From assembly GCA_964485235.1 (NCBI GenBank), contig CAZAIO010000146.1, forward strand, positions 1 to 5,538: a DNA stretch of 5,538 nucleotides, in the 5' to 3' direction. Within the stretch, counting starts at the first letter, position 1, and each line of letters starts with the position of its first letter. The stretch is from CAZAIO01 sp964485235 (GTDB lineage: Bacteria > Chloroflexota > Dehalococcoidia > GIF9 > UBA5629). This document shows positions 1 through 4,503 of this stretch, in pieces. Both the position numbers and the translations under genes were made by a program. Below the pieces are notes generated by a model that made no database searches, was not told where the DNA came from, and saw only the letters and a list, made by a program, of their open reading frames with translations.

Positions 1-777
1 GAGAGCGACATCCTGGACGTTCCAGCCGCCGAACCCGGGCATCCTCATCGTCTGTATGTTATACGTATTGACACCCGTGCCGTTCCGCGTGCCGACCAGG
101 ATGTCATGGGCGCCGCTCGCGCCGAACTCGGGCGAGATGTCCATGGTGGCGATTGCGTCAATACCCCGCGTCACACCGGTTGGGGGCCAGTTGGTGTTGT
201 CCCAATTGGTGCCGCCGTCGGTGGAGATGAATACCTCCTGGTCAAATCCGGGGACATTAATCGGGAGAGCCTGGGCAATTGCCTTTGAGTCATCCGCATC
301 GGATACTGCAACTGCTATCAGGTTGGGGTCGTTCGGTGCAATTGCCATATCCCAGCAAATGGTATCGGGCGGCATACCATAACCGGTAGCGGTAACGAGG
401 TTCATATAGATCGTACCGCCCCAGGTCCTGCCGCCGTTGTTCGAGTTTTTGATCTCGATGTAGTTCATATTTCCATTCGGAGCATACGGTGCCCGAATCA
501 GGGCATACATTTTATTGCCGTCATTGCCGACGAGCAGCTTGATGATCTCCGAACCGCCTTCCCATCCGGTAAGCGGATTTCTGGGAGTGTAGAGCGAGTT
601 CGTGGACATGGGGAGCGAGTCCGGTGTATCTACCTGGAGCCACTCCATGGTATACATGTCCTCAGGAGCTACTGCGCCGACCGGCGAGGAACCTGCCATT
701 TTTGCCGGTATCACAAAACTGGTGACCAGCAACATAACGGCGAAAATTCCAAGTAGTCTCGAATATCTTGTCGTCAT
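1..777 (-). CDS. Secreted BNR/Asp-box repeat protein, N-terminal part
   Basis: Open from the ATG at 777 to the window edge, giving 259 codons with no stop; the C-terminus is missing. The start is fixed by AGGAGGA at 787-781, three bases before ATG. Residues 1-30 form a signal peptide: Arg residues near the N-terminus, then a hydrophobic stretch (LLGIFAVMLLVTSFVIPA). Two Asp-box-like motifs are visible, SNNGGRTW near residue 115 and STDGGTNW near residue 190, the second closest to the SxDxGxTW consensus. Asp boxes sit in beta-propeller blades of sialidases, photosystem assembly factors and many surface proteins. The spacing of about 75 residues and the Asn/Gly/Thr-rich composition suggest an exported beta-propeller surface or S-layer-type protein. 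Sialidase activity cannot be claimed: no catalytic residues are recognisable in this part. The gene follows a long structured leader on the same strand. Confidence 0.8.
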   Translation of the reverse strand, partial: MTTRYSRLLGIFAVMLLVTSFVIPAKMAGSSPVGAVAPEDMYTMEWLQVDTPDSLPMSTNSLYTPRNPLTGWEGGSEIIKLLVGNDGNKMYALIRAPYAPNGNMNYIEIKNSNNGGRTWGGTIYMNLVTATGYGMPPDTICWDMAIAPNDPNLIAVAVSDADDSKAIAQALPINVPGFDQEVFISTDGGTNWDNTNWPPTGVTRGIDAIATMDISPEFGASGAHDILVGTRNGTGVNTYNIQTMRMPGFGGWNVQDVAL

Positions 778-780
778 TAT

Positions 781-787
781 TCCTCCT
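781..787 (-). promoter_or_regulatory. Ribosome binding site of the BNR protein gene
   Basis: AGGAGGA on the minus strand, three bases upstream of the ATG at 777. It overlaps the TAG stop (788-786) of the upstream leader ORF, so translation of the two could be coupled if the leader ORF is real. Confidence 0.8.
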
Positions 788-1061
788 AATTTATTTCACC
801 CCGGAACCTTTCGTTCCGGAGCCCCGGGAGGTTCGACTTTCCTCCCGGTATATTCACTTTTGGAATCCCAAGAAACGGGAACTTATCTGGAATCCCAATA
901 ATCGGGATTATATTCAACTTGTGCTGGATTATTATGAGCCCTCCCGCCAGGCTACTCCCCTTTGCATCCGGATGCACTACCCGGACTACGGCTTTATGCC
1001 CCGGAGTCAGGGCTTGACGGTTCGACCCTGAGAAGCGTCCGCTTCCCGGGCCTCTCTTCAT
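786..1061 (-). CDS. Possible 91-residue leader ORF, unrecognised
   Basis: An ORF from ATG 1061 to TAG 786, starting MKRGPGSGRF and ending in NERFRGEIN. In its favour: AAGGAGGTGAT, an almost complete complement of the 16S rRNA 3' end, places GGAGG eight bases before this ATG, and the stop overlaps the next gene's ribosome binding site. An in-frame ATG six bases upstream is too close to that site, and one at 1094 lacks a site of its own. Against it: the product is Gly/Pro/Ile-rich with no recognisable domain, signal peptide or homologue, and the DNA is packed with hairpins, which suggests that the RNA rather than the peptide matters. It may be a regulatory leader peptide, a small unknown protein, or a fortuitous ORF in a structured leader. 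Confidence 0.35.
   Translation of the reverse strand: MKRGPGSGRFSGSNRQALTPGHKAVVRVVHPDAKGSSLAGGLIIIQHKLNIIPIIGIPDKFPFLGIPKVNIPGGKSNLPGLRNERFRGEIN
795..1060 (-). promoter_or_regulatory. Hairpin-rich 5' leader of the BNR gene
   Basis: On the minus strand a series of inverted repeats runs towards the BNR gene. In order: GAAGCG/CGCTTC (1045-1032); TCAGGG/CCCTGA (1031-1007); GACT/AGTC enclosing GGC/GCC (1008-984); the 14-base palindrome TGCATCCGGATGCA (976-963); AATCCC/GGGATT (909-891); CCGGGAGG/CCTCCCGG with a 9-base loop (848-824); CCGGAAC/GTTCCGG with a 5-base loop (819-801). The last two lie just before the ribosome binding site. No U-run follows any stem, so this is not an obvious intrinsic terminator. 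I recognise no known riboswitch class. Density and position suggest a structured cis-regulatory RNA or mRNA-stabilising leader, which is an inference. Confidence 0.45.
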
Positions 1062-1068
1062 GCGCATC

Positions 1069-1076
1069 ACCTCCTT
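1069..1076 (-). promoter_or_regulatory. Near-perfect Shine-Dalgarno in the leader
   Basis: AAGGAGGT on the minus strand, continuing into GAT, matches the anti-Shine-Dalgarno over about eleven bases. It lies eight bases (counted from GGAGG) ahead of ATG 1061. This is stronger than the site of the BNR gene itself, so ribosomes probably load here even if the peptide is short-lived. Confidence 0.55.
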
Positions 1077-1124
1077 TTTTAAACAACAATACATCGCACA
1101 AGGATTTTCCCTTGCCTGCGACCT

Positions 1125-1133
1125 ATTGTACCA
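1125..1133 (-). promoter_or_regulatory. Possible extended -10 promoter for leader and BNR gene
   Basis: The minus strand reads TGG followed by TACAAT (1133-1125), an extended -10 form (TGn plus hexamer). A start near 1117 would give a leader of about 340 bases. TTGACA at 1143-1138 is only 7 bp from this -10, too close to be its -35, and no good hexamer lies 16-18 bp upstream. A stem (TCGCA, CAAGG / CCTTG, TGCGA; 1121-1094) begins at about the predicted start. Confidence 0.35.
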
Positions 1134-1315
1134 CGCATGTCAAGACTTCGCTTCCATTCTTTTCCGCTCTTCTCACCATTCTCTGCTCTCTTTCCCTCTT
1201 TTACATTCCACGCGAAGCCAAAACTATCACTATTCTATAGTACTCGGCGTTAGTCTACATCCCGCTATATTCAAATACAATCGGCCAAAGGTCTGATTTT
1301 TACCCGGATAAAAGG
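1134..1315. other. Gene-free stretch with a polypyrimidine tract
   Basis: No supportable gene on either strand. Bases 1147-1207 of the plus strand are almost entirely C/T with few purines, so the minus strand is a purine-rich tract upstream of the possible promoter at 1125. From 1208 to 1315 I see nothing recognisable. Confidence 0.4.
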
Positions 1316-1374
1316 TTGAGTGCAGGATCGAACGGTACGCCCGGATAAGGGCGACCGGTCGGGCACATGTCTTC

Positions 1375-1391
1375 CGGACAGGGATCCCGAT
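1375..1391. repeat. 17-base repeat CGGACAGGGATCCCGAT, copy 1
   Basis: Identical to 2591-2607 on the far side of the RAYT gene. It contains the palindrome GGGATCCC. Its beginning, CGGACAGG, is shared with the second hairpin of the two-hairpin units at 1706-1762 and 2116-2174, so it is probably a variant of that half-unit. Confidence 0.7.
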
Positions 1392-1415
1392 TAAATCCGG
1401 GTCCATGCAGGTCAA

Positions 1416-1470
1416 ATTGCATTTTACATTTACATTATTATAAGGAACGTTCTAAAGCAATCAATGTCGC
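1416..1470 (+). repeat. Spacer direct repeat, copy 1
   Basis: Begins with the 20-base block ATTGCATTTTACATTTACAT (1416-1435), then TAAGGAACG and an A-rich segment, and ends at a GGGCGACC-type hairpin. It pairs with 1651-1705, which has the identical 20-base block and a diverged remainder. Confidence 0.7.
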
Positions 1471-1494
1471 AGGGGCGACCACAGGGAGTCGCCC
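1471..1494 (-). repeat. Single REP-type hairpin, reverse orientation
   Basis: The minus strand reads GGGCGACT, loop CCCTGT, GGTCGCCC, with one terminal mismatch in the stem. Arms and loop match hairpin 1 of the complete unit at 2116-2174, but in the opposite orientation. The 5' foot on the minus strand is not GTAG, so this is probably a degenerate copy. Confidence 0.65.
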
Positions 1495-1587
1495 TTCTTG
1501 CAGATCAATTCATAAGGGCGGGTGCTTCAGACCTGCCCCGGGTGGTCGGGCAGGGTATATTGCTTTCGAGTGCTGCAGAAATAATAT

Positions 1588-1609
1588 GGGGGCATCTGAA
1601 GATACCCCC
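1588..1609 (-). repeat. GGGGG/CCCCC hairpin repeat, copy 1
   Basis: A 22-base inverted repeat, identical to 2700-2721. On the minus strand it folds with five G-C pairs, a U-G wobble, then ATC/GAT closing a TTCA loop. The plus strand would have a C-A mismatch, so the fold favours minus-strand RNA. Flanking similarity (GCAGAAAT upstream, CTTA downstream) shows that a larger segment was duplicated. Here the stem is followed by ATATTATTTCT, a weaker terminator tail than in copy 2. Confidence 0.65.
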
Positions 1610-1650
1610 TTACGATGTCCACAGCATAGAGACCCATCTCTGCGGATCAT

Positions 1651-1705
1651 ATTGCATTTTACATTTACATAAATTGTAAGGAACGCTATAAAACAACCAA
1701 TGCCA
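1651..1705 (+). repeat. Spacer direct repeat, copy 2
   Basis: The 20-base block at 1651-1670 is identical to 1416-1435. It is followed by TAAGGAACGCTATAAAAC and runs straight into the two-hairpin unit at 1706. A third, shorter relative (TAAGGACTTTTATAAAAACC from 1797) precedes the unit at 1822. Confidence 0.7.
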
Positions 1706-1762
1706 GTAGGTGACCCCCTGTGGTCGCCCTTCTATCGGACAGGCACGGGGGCCTGTCCCTAC
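1706..1762. repeat. Two-hairpin BIME-like unit, slightly decayed
   Basis: 57 bases, matching the 59-base unit at 2116-2174 except for a 2-base loss and a C-to-T change in the first arm and one change in the second loop. The outer GTAG and CTAC feet and the second hairpin (GGACAGGC/GCCTGTCC) are intact. The first stem is weakened, so this copy has probably diverged. Confidence 0.8.
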
Positions 1763-1821
1763 AAGGTTTGTTTGTTTTCCATACCCGCTGTAATTTTAAG
1801 GACTTTTATAAAAACCACGTC

Positions 1822-1847
1822 GTAGGGGTGACCCCCTATGGTCGCCC
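1822..1847 (+). repeat. Single REP-type hairpin with GTAG foot
   Basis: GTAG, arm GGGTGACC, loop CCCTAT, arm GGTCGCCC. The one arm difference leaves a G-T wobble, so the stem survives in RNA or single-stranded DNA. It lies 34 bases beyond the end of the RAYT gene and has no second hairpin. Confidence 0.7.
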
Positions 1848-1880
1848 TGTGCTGTCCTGCATTTTGTATTCCGATATGAG

Positions 1881-2462
1881 CTATTTCCCCTCGTTGCCCC
1901 CGTATTCTTCGTCAGTTTCCCAGTTCAAGGGATTGTTGAGAATGTATTCTCTTACAGAGTCCATTTCTCTATCATTACGAATGATACGGTCGAAATAGCT
2001 CCGTTGCCATAACTTTCCTTTAAAAGGCACCCATTCATGTTGTTTAACACCATCCGCATATCTTTTTGTCGTCATGGTTTTAAACCGGTTTATTATAGCC
2101 GGCAAAGGTAAACCCGTAGGGGCGACCCCCTGTGGTCGCCCTTCTATCGGACAGGCACAGGGGCCTGTCCCTACGAAAATGATTCCGTGGATGTGGTTTG
2201 GCATTACAACAAATGCGTCTATATTATTGCCAGGATAATAATTCGGAATTTCATACCAAACATCGCTAATCATTTTCCCCGCGTCATTCAAAATGATTGC
2301 ACTGTTTTCATATTTGCCGAATAAATATTCCCGGTTATACGTGCATACCGTAATAAAATATGCCCCTGCCGTCGTATAATCATAGCCCGGCAAGCGCATT
2401 GACTTTCGTCTTTGAACCGGTCCGGATGGTAGCCTGTCGTTATGATATTGTATCGAACTCAT
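1881..2462 (-). CDS. REP-associated tyrosine transposase (RAYT, IS200-like Y1 family)
   Basis: A 193-residue single-strand DNA transposase of the HUH/Y1 class. RAYTs recognise REP hairpins with a short 5' foot and are thought to spread them. Visible motifs: N-terminal RLPGYDYTTAGAYFITVCT (residues 23-41) typical of the family; PNHIHG at 88-93 carrying the metal-binding His90-X-His92; WQRSYFDRIIRND (152-164); and REYILNNPLNW (171-181), where Tyr173 is the likely catalytic tyrosine. ATG 2462 is supported by AGGA at 2473-2470, seven bases upstream; the stop is TAG. Residues 97-116 are encoded by a complete 59-base repeat unit inserted in frame between the HUH strand and the following helix, a linker that varies in length in the family. 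All motifs are present and the frame is open, so it may be active. Related repeats flank it on both sides, as expected of a RAYT and its substrates. Confidence 0.9.
   Translation of the reverse strand: MSSIQYHNDRLPSGPVQRRKSMRLPGYDYTTAGAYFITVCTYNREYLFGKYENSAIILNDAGKMISDVWYEIPNYYPGNNIDAFVVMPNHIHGIIFVGTGPCACPIEGRPQGVAPTGLPLPAIINRFKTMTTKRYADGVKQHEWVPFKGKLWQRSYFDRIIRNDREMDSVREYILNNPLNWETDEEYGGNEGK
2116..2174. repeat. Complete two-hairpin BIME-like unit inside the RAYT gene
   Basis: 59 bases in strict order: foot GTAG; arm GGGCGACC, loop CCCTGT, arm GGTCGCCC; linker TTCTATC; arm GGACAGGC, loop ACAGGG, arm GCCTGTCC; foot CTAC. Read from the other strand the second hairpin has the same GTAG foot and the same CCCTGT loop as the first, but different arms. 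Both 8-bp stems are perfect. The unit lies wholly within coding sequence and encodes Val97 to Thr116 of the RAYT without breaking the frame. Confidence 0.9.
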
Positions 2463-2590
2463 CAGGATTTCCTGCCTGTTACATAATTCACTTCGGGAGA
2501 AATAGAACGATATAAAATATCATATATGATGATAAATGTGCTGTAAAGACAATTACTGAAATATGAAATACTCCGGCTTTGACTTTATAT

Positions 2591-2607
2591 CGGACAGGGA
2601 TCCCGAT
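2591..2607. repeat. 17-base repeat CGGACAGGGATCCCGAT, copy 2
   Basis: Identical to 1375-1391. It is preceded by TAT, as in the two-hairpin units (CTATCGGACAGG), which supports a common origin. It lies just before the REP-type unit at 2614-2638. Confidence 0.7.
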
Positions 2608-2613
2608 GATATC

Positions 2614-2638
2614 GTGGCGATGGGCCGGTCGCCCCTAC
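2614..2638 (-). repeat. REP-type unit with GTAG foot, upstream of RAYT
   Basis: The minus strand starts GTAG, then GGGCGACC as in the other units, but the rest has diverged so that only GGCGA/TCGCC can pair. With the unit at 1822-1847 it brackets the RAYT gene, with the two GTAG feet on opposite strands. Confidence 0.6.
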
Positions 2639-2688
2639 ACAGACTCGCCCCGTTGGGACGGGCATCGGATTCGCATGCAAGTACCCGC

Positions 2689-2721
2689 AGAAATAGAAAG
2701 GGGGCATCTGAAGATACCCCC
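2689..2721 (-). terminator. Likely intrinsic terminator of the IPT/TIG gene; hairpin repeat copy 2
   Basis: About 48 bases past the TAG of the IPT/TIG gene, the minus strand has a GGGGGTATC/GATGCCCCC stem (2721-2700; U-G wobble, TTCA loop) followed directly by TTTCTATTTCT. GC-rich stem plus U-rich tail is the intrinsic terminator pattern. The 22-base stem is identical to 1588-1609, so it is also a repeated element. Confidence 0.6.
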
Positions 2722-2768
2722 TTATGGTGTCGATAGTTTACAGTGCCCGGATATAACCACGCGGTACC

Positions 2769-4073
2769 CTAGTGGTAGTATTCCCGGAGGCGCACGAAAA
2801 AGGCGCGGATGAGGAGCACGAATACAATAAGGAAGAATACCGCTCCGATAATGATAATCCATATCGAGAAGAGGCCGACTTTAAATGCGTATGGTGAAAC
2901 GGTCCACTCGCCTTCGTTGCCGGCGCCGTCTACAGCCCTTACACGCCAGTAATAGGTCCCCGGCGCAAGCGACATTCTGCAACTGGTATCGGTAAGCCCC
3001 GATTTACGCATATTCGGCTTGAGCGGGAAGAAGTTCAGGTTATCGGCCACTTCCAGGGTATAGGTAATACCGCTGGGATCGGATGTCTCGGTCCAGCTGA
3101 ACACAACCGTCTGATTGCCGAACAGCCCGACCCGCTGGTCCTTGGGCGATATAGTGGTCACCTTATCAGGCGGTTTAATCTCCAGCGGAAGACCGAACTG
3201 GGCGCTATGGCCCGCCTCGTCCATGACTGTAACGGTATGGTCTTTTACCGATGTCTCCGGCACGTTAAAGGAATAGGCGAAATTGCCCTTTTCATCGGTT
3301 ATAGGCGATTCGGCAATGCTGATATCGTCATACATAACGGATATTTTGCTGTTCGCCGCGAACCCGAACCCGTTTAATGTGACCTCCGTCCCTATTACCG
3401 GATGCTCGGGCTCCATCGTTACATACGGACCGGTCTCGAGCGACGCGGTGGCGGTGTCGGTATAGAGCTTGGCCGACGAAGCGACGAACTCGTGCTTACC
3501 TGCCATCGTATAGGGTATGGTGTACTTCGCGGTAAAGCTGCCAACCTTGTTGGTATCAAAAGTCACATCGGTGGTCGTGCCGTCGAACTTGAGCGTGCCG
3601 CTCTCCTCCTTGGGGAACCCGGTGCCGAGGATGGTGACCACGTCTCCGGGCTTTGCCGTAGCCGGCTTCACTGTTATACCCGGCTTCACCTTGAAGAGGA
3701 CCGCATCGGAAAGGTCGTCGGGACGGTATTCCCTTACCAGTCGGACATAGTTATCGCCATATGGAGCTTCCGGTACAGTGAAACTCTGCGTGATTTCGAA
3801 CACTATGCCATCACCTGCTTCACCGGATGCTATTTTTGTGGCTTTCTCCGCATCAAAATTAGCGGTTGAACTCCACCAGAGCGTATATGGCCCTTCGAGC
3901 GTGAACTGATCGCTCGTCAATGTGAATGTGACGAACGATCCCACTTTTCCTGTTGACGGCGTCAGACCGACGCCGCATCCACCGCCCGATCAGCCGTCGG
4001 CATAGACAGCCGAAGGCACAAACAATATAGAGAGCAGTACGATTAGTACGCCCAGATGATACTTTAGCTTCAT
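2769..4073 (-). CDS. Secreted, membrane-anchored IPT/TIG-Fn3 protein with in-frame UGA; candidate selenoprotein
   Basis: Read from ATG 4073 to TAG 2769 this is 434 codons, with UGA at codon 28 (3992-3990). Residues 1-25 are a signal peptide (basic start, VLIVLLSILFV core, AVYA cleavage site). The mature start would be DG-U-SGGGCG. Then come three IPT/TIG-like immunoglobulin folds (about 35-130, 131-205, 215-299; note LTPSTGKVGSFVTF and KPATAKPGDVVTILGTGF), a fibronectin-III-like domain (305-400; GTYYWRVRAVDGAGNEGEW), a membrane helix (401-424) and a short basic tail. The protein should be anchored with its domains outside. Both sides of the UGA are clearly coding: the signal peptide lies before it, and the first beta strand of domain 1 (GVGLTPSTGKVG) lies after it but before any alternative start. 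A SECIS-like hairpin follows the UGA. Alternatives are a nonsense mutation (GGA or TGC/TGT to TGA) or a sequence error. A GTG start at 3944 would drop the signal peptide and part of domain 1. The domain calls are firm; Sec is not proven. The function is unknown: cell-surface adhesion or structural, or redox if Sec28 and Cys33 pair. Confidence 0.75.
3957..3975 (-). promoter_or_regulatory. SECIS-like hairpin downstream of the in-frame UGA
   Basis: The minus strand reads CGGCGTC, loop GGTCT, GACGCCG: a perfect 7-bp stem, extendable by a G-U pair. The stem starts 14 bases after the UGA and the loop 21 bases after it. Bacterial SECIS elements are stem-loops within the coding region just downstream of the UGA, with a G at the start of a small loop. 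The best-studied one, in E. coli fdhF, presents GGUC at similar spacing (from memory, about 18 bases). The stem falls in Gly/Val/Pro-type codons, so some GC-rich pairing is expected by chance. Confidence 0.55.
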
Positions 4074-4079
4074 GGATAC

Positions 4080-4108
4080 TTTATAGACTTTTCAGAATTC
4101 TTTGTCAA
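4080..4108 (-). promoter_or_regulatory. Sigma70-type promoter giving a leaderless IPT/TIG mRNA
   Basis: TTGACA (4108-4103), a 17-base spacer, and TATAAA (4085-4080). Six bases (GTATCC) separate the -10 from the ATG, so the expected +1 is the A of ATG 4073. There is no Shine-Dalgarno before that ATG, which fits leaderless translation. The near-consensus sequence makes this the best promoter in the window, and it independently supports the upstream start and therefore translation through the UGA. Confidence 0.75.
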
Positions 4109-4447
4109 GTTAAATAAGCTGCCTGCAAATGTGATTTGAACGTAGCGAAATTCCCTGCCGTTCTTACCGCGCGGAGGAGATATATACTAACGTATAATGT
4201 ACAATTACATAATTATTAACACCCGGTTACATATTCCAGTATCGAATCATTTTCCCGGGAAGGTCTACTCCCGCAGGGCATATTAAAAACGTTACATGGG
4301 TGATACATCGAGCCTACCGGCACTATAGTCATCAGATGAACACTATATAATATATGTAGCTGTCCTCTCCCCGACGCACTATCTCATTTCCTCCCTCCAC
4401 CCCGTGTATCTCATCCTGACCGACGCTGCTGCTGTGACAAAACAACC
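4109..4447. other. Divergent intergenic region
   Basis: These 339 bases lie between the divergent promoters of the surface-protein gene and the phage operon. I find no gene with a start signal on either strand. An AT-rich segment (4180-4220) and TATAAT at 4346-4351 lack partner -35 boxes. TTCCCGGGAA near 4254-4263 is a short palindrome. The host-prophage junction may lie here, but no attachment core or tRNA end is recognisable. Confidence 0.4.
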
Positions 4448-4476
4448 TTGCAGATATAGAACATATGTTCTATTAT
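4448..4476 (+). promoter_or_regulatory. Promoter of the phage operon
   Basis: TTGCAG (4448-4453), a 17-base spacer and TATTAT (4471-4476), predicting a start near A4483. The spacer is almost filled by an 18-base palindrome (4456-4473), so a bound repressor would block RNA polymerase. A start at 4483 lies downstream of the ATG at 4465 and so makes ATG 4504 the first usable start. Confidence 0.55.
4456..4473. promoter_or_regulatory. LexA-type operator palindrome
   Basis: ATAGAACATATGTTCTAT is a perfect 18-base palindrome containing GAAC-N4-GTTC, the core of the gram-positive SOS box. From memory, Dehalococcoides LexA uses this same type of box, which fits the suspected host lineage. Its place between -35 and -10 is typical of repression. 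A phage-encoded repressor with a similar site is the alternative. Confidence 0.6.
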
Positions 4477-4503
4477 TATGCCATCAATTCCGATAATCGC
4501 CAC

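Larger units (their letters stand above)
1316..1880. repeat. REP-type palindromic repeat island, downstream of RAYT
   Basis: This 565-base stretch has no supportable gene. It holds several palindromic units related to those inside and beyond the RAYT gene: 1338-1364 (CGCCC/GGGCG and GACCGGTC), 1471-1494, 1532-1554 (CCTGCCC/GGGCAGG), 1706-1762 and 1822-1847. Three AT-rich spacer segments starting TAAGGA (1441, 1677, 1797) each lead into a GGGCGACC-type unit. The layout is that of REP/BIME clusters mobilised in trans by a RAYT. Apparent small ORFs here are repeat reading frames. Confidence 0.7.
2463..2768. other. Intergenic stretch between RAYT and the IPT/TIG gene
   Basis: No gene is supportable in these 306 bases. 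The first part (2475-2580) is AT-rich and probably carries the RAYT promoter, though I cannot pick convincing hexamers. From 2591 come the 17-base repeat copy 2, a REP-type unit (2614-2638), a weak stem CGCCC/GGGCG-like near 2646-2662, and the GGGGG/CCCCC hairpin (2700-2721), which serves as a plausible terminator for the gene to the right. Confidence 0.6.

Noticed and set aside
951..963. AAAGGGGAGTAGC on the minus strand, like the 5' conserved part of the yybP-ykoY manganese riboswitch
   Set aside because: The distal conserved segments and the closing P1 strand are not found downstream, so the match is too short to count.
1066..1077. Plus-strand ATCACCTCCTTT resembling the 3' end of 16S rRNA
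   Set aside because: No rRNA sequence precedes it. It is the complement of a strong Shine-Dalgarno on the minus strand.
1367..1998. Plus-strand ORFs of 60-100 codons across the repeat island
   Set aside because: They are read-throughs of palindromic repeats, without ribosome binding sites or recognisable products.
1338..2721. CRISPR array
   Set aside because: Repeats are palindromic units of variable length at irregular distances, with related spacers, and no cas genes are present.
2749..2790. tRNA-like TAGTGGTAG near the end of the IPT/TIG gene
   Set aside because: No acceptor stem, anticodon arm or T-loop can be built. The bases are the last codons and stop of the minus-strand gene.
3402..3869. 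Plus-strand 155-codon ORF opposite the IPT/TIG gene
   Set aside because: It is antisense to a clear domain-bearing protein, and its product resembles no protein family.
2769..3944. The 391-residue form of the IPT/TIG protein starting at GTG 3944
   Set aside because: It cuts into the first IPT/TIG domain and loses the signal peptide, though the protein has a C-terminal membrane anchor. The promoter also sits directly at ATG 4073.
3990..3992. Reassigned UGA (UGA read as Gly or Trp by a variant genetic code)
   Set aside because: UGA is used as a normal stop at 4765-4767, and no other gene here has an internal UGA.
4465..4503. Upstream start of the Cys-cluster/HTH protein at ATG 4465
   Set aside because: The ATG lies inside the operator palindrome, upstream of the predicted transcription start, and lacks a ribosome binding site.
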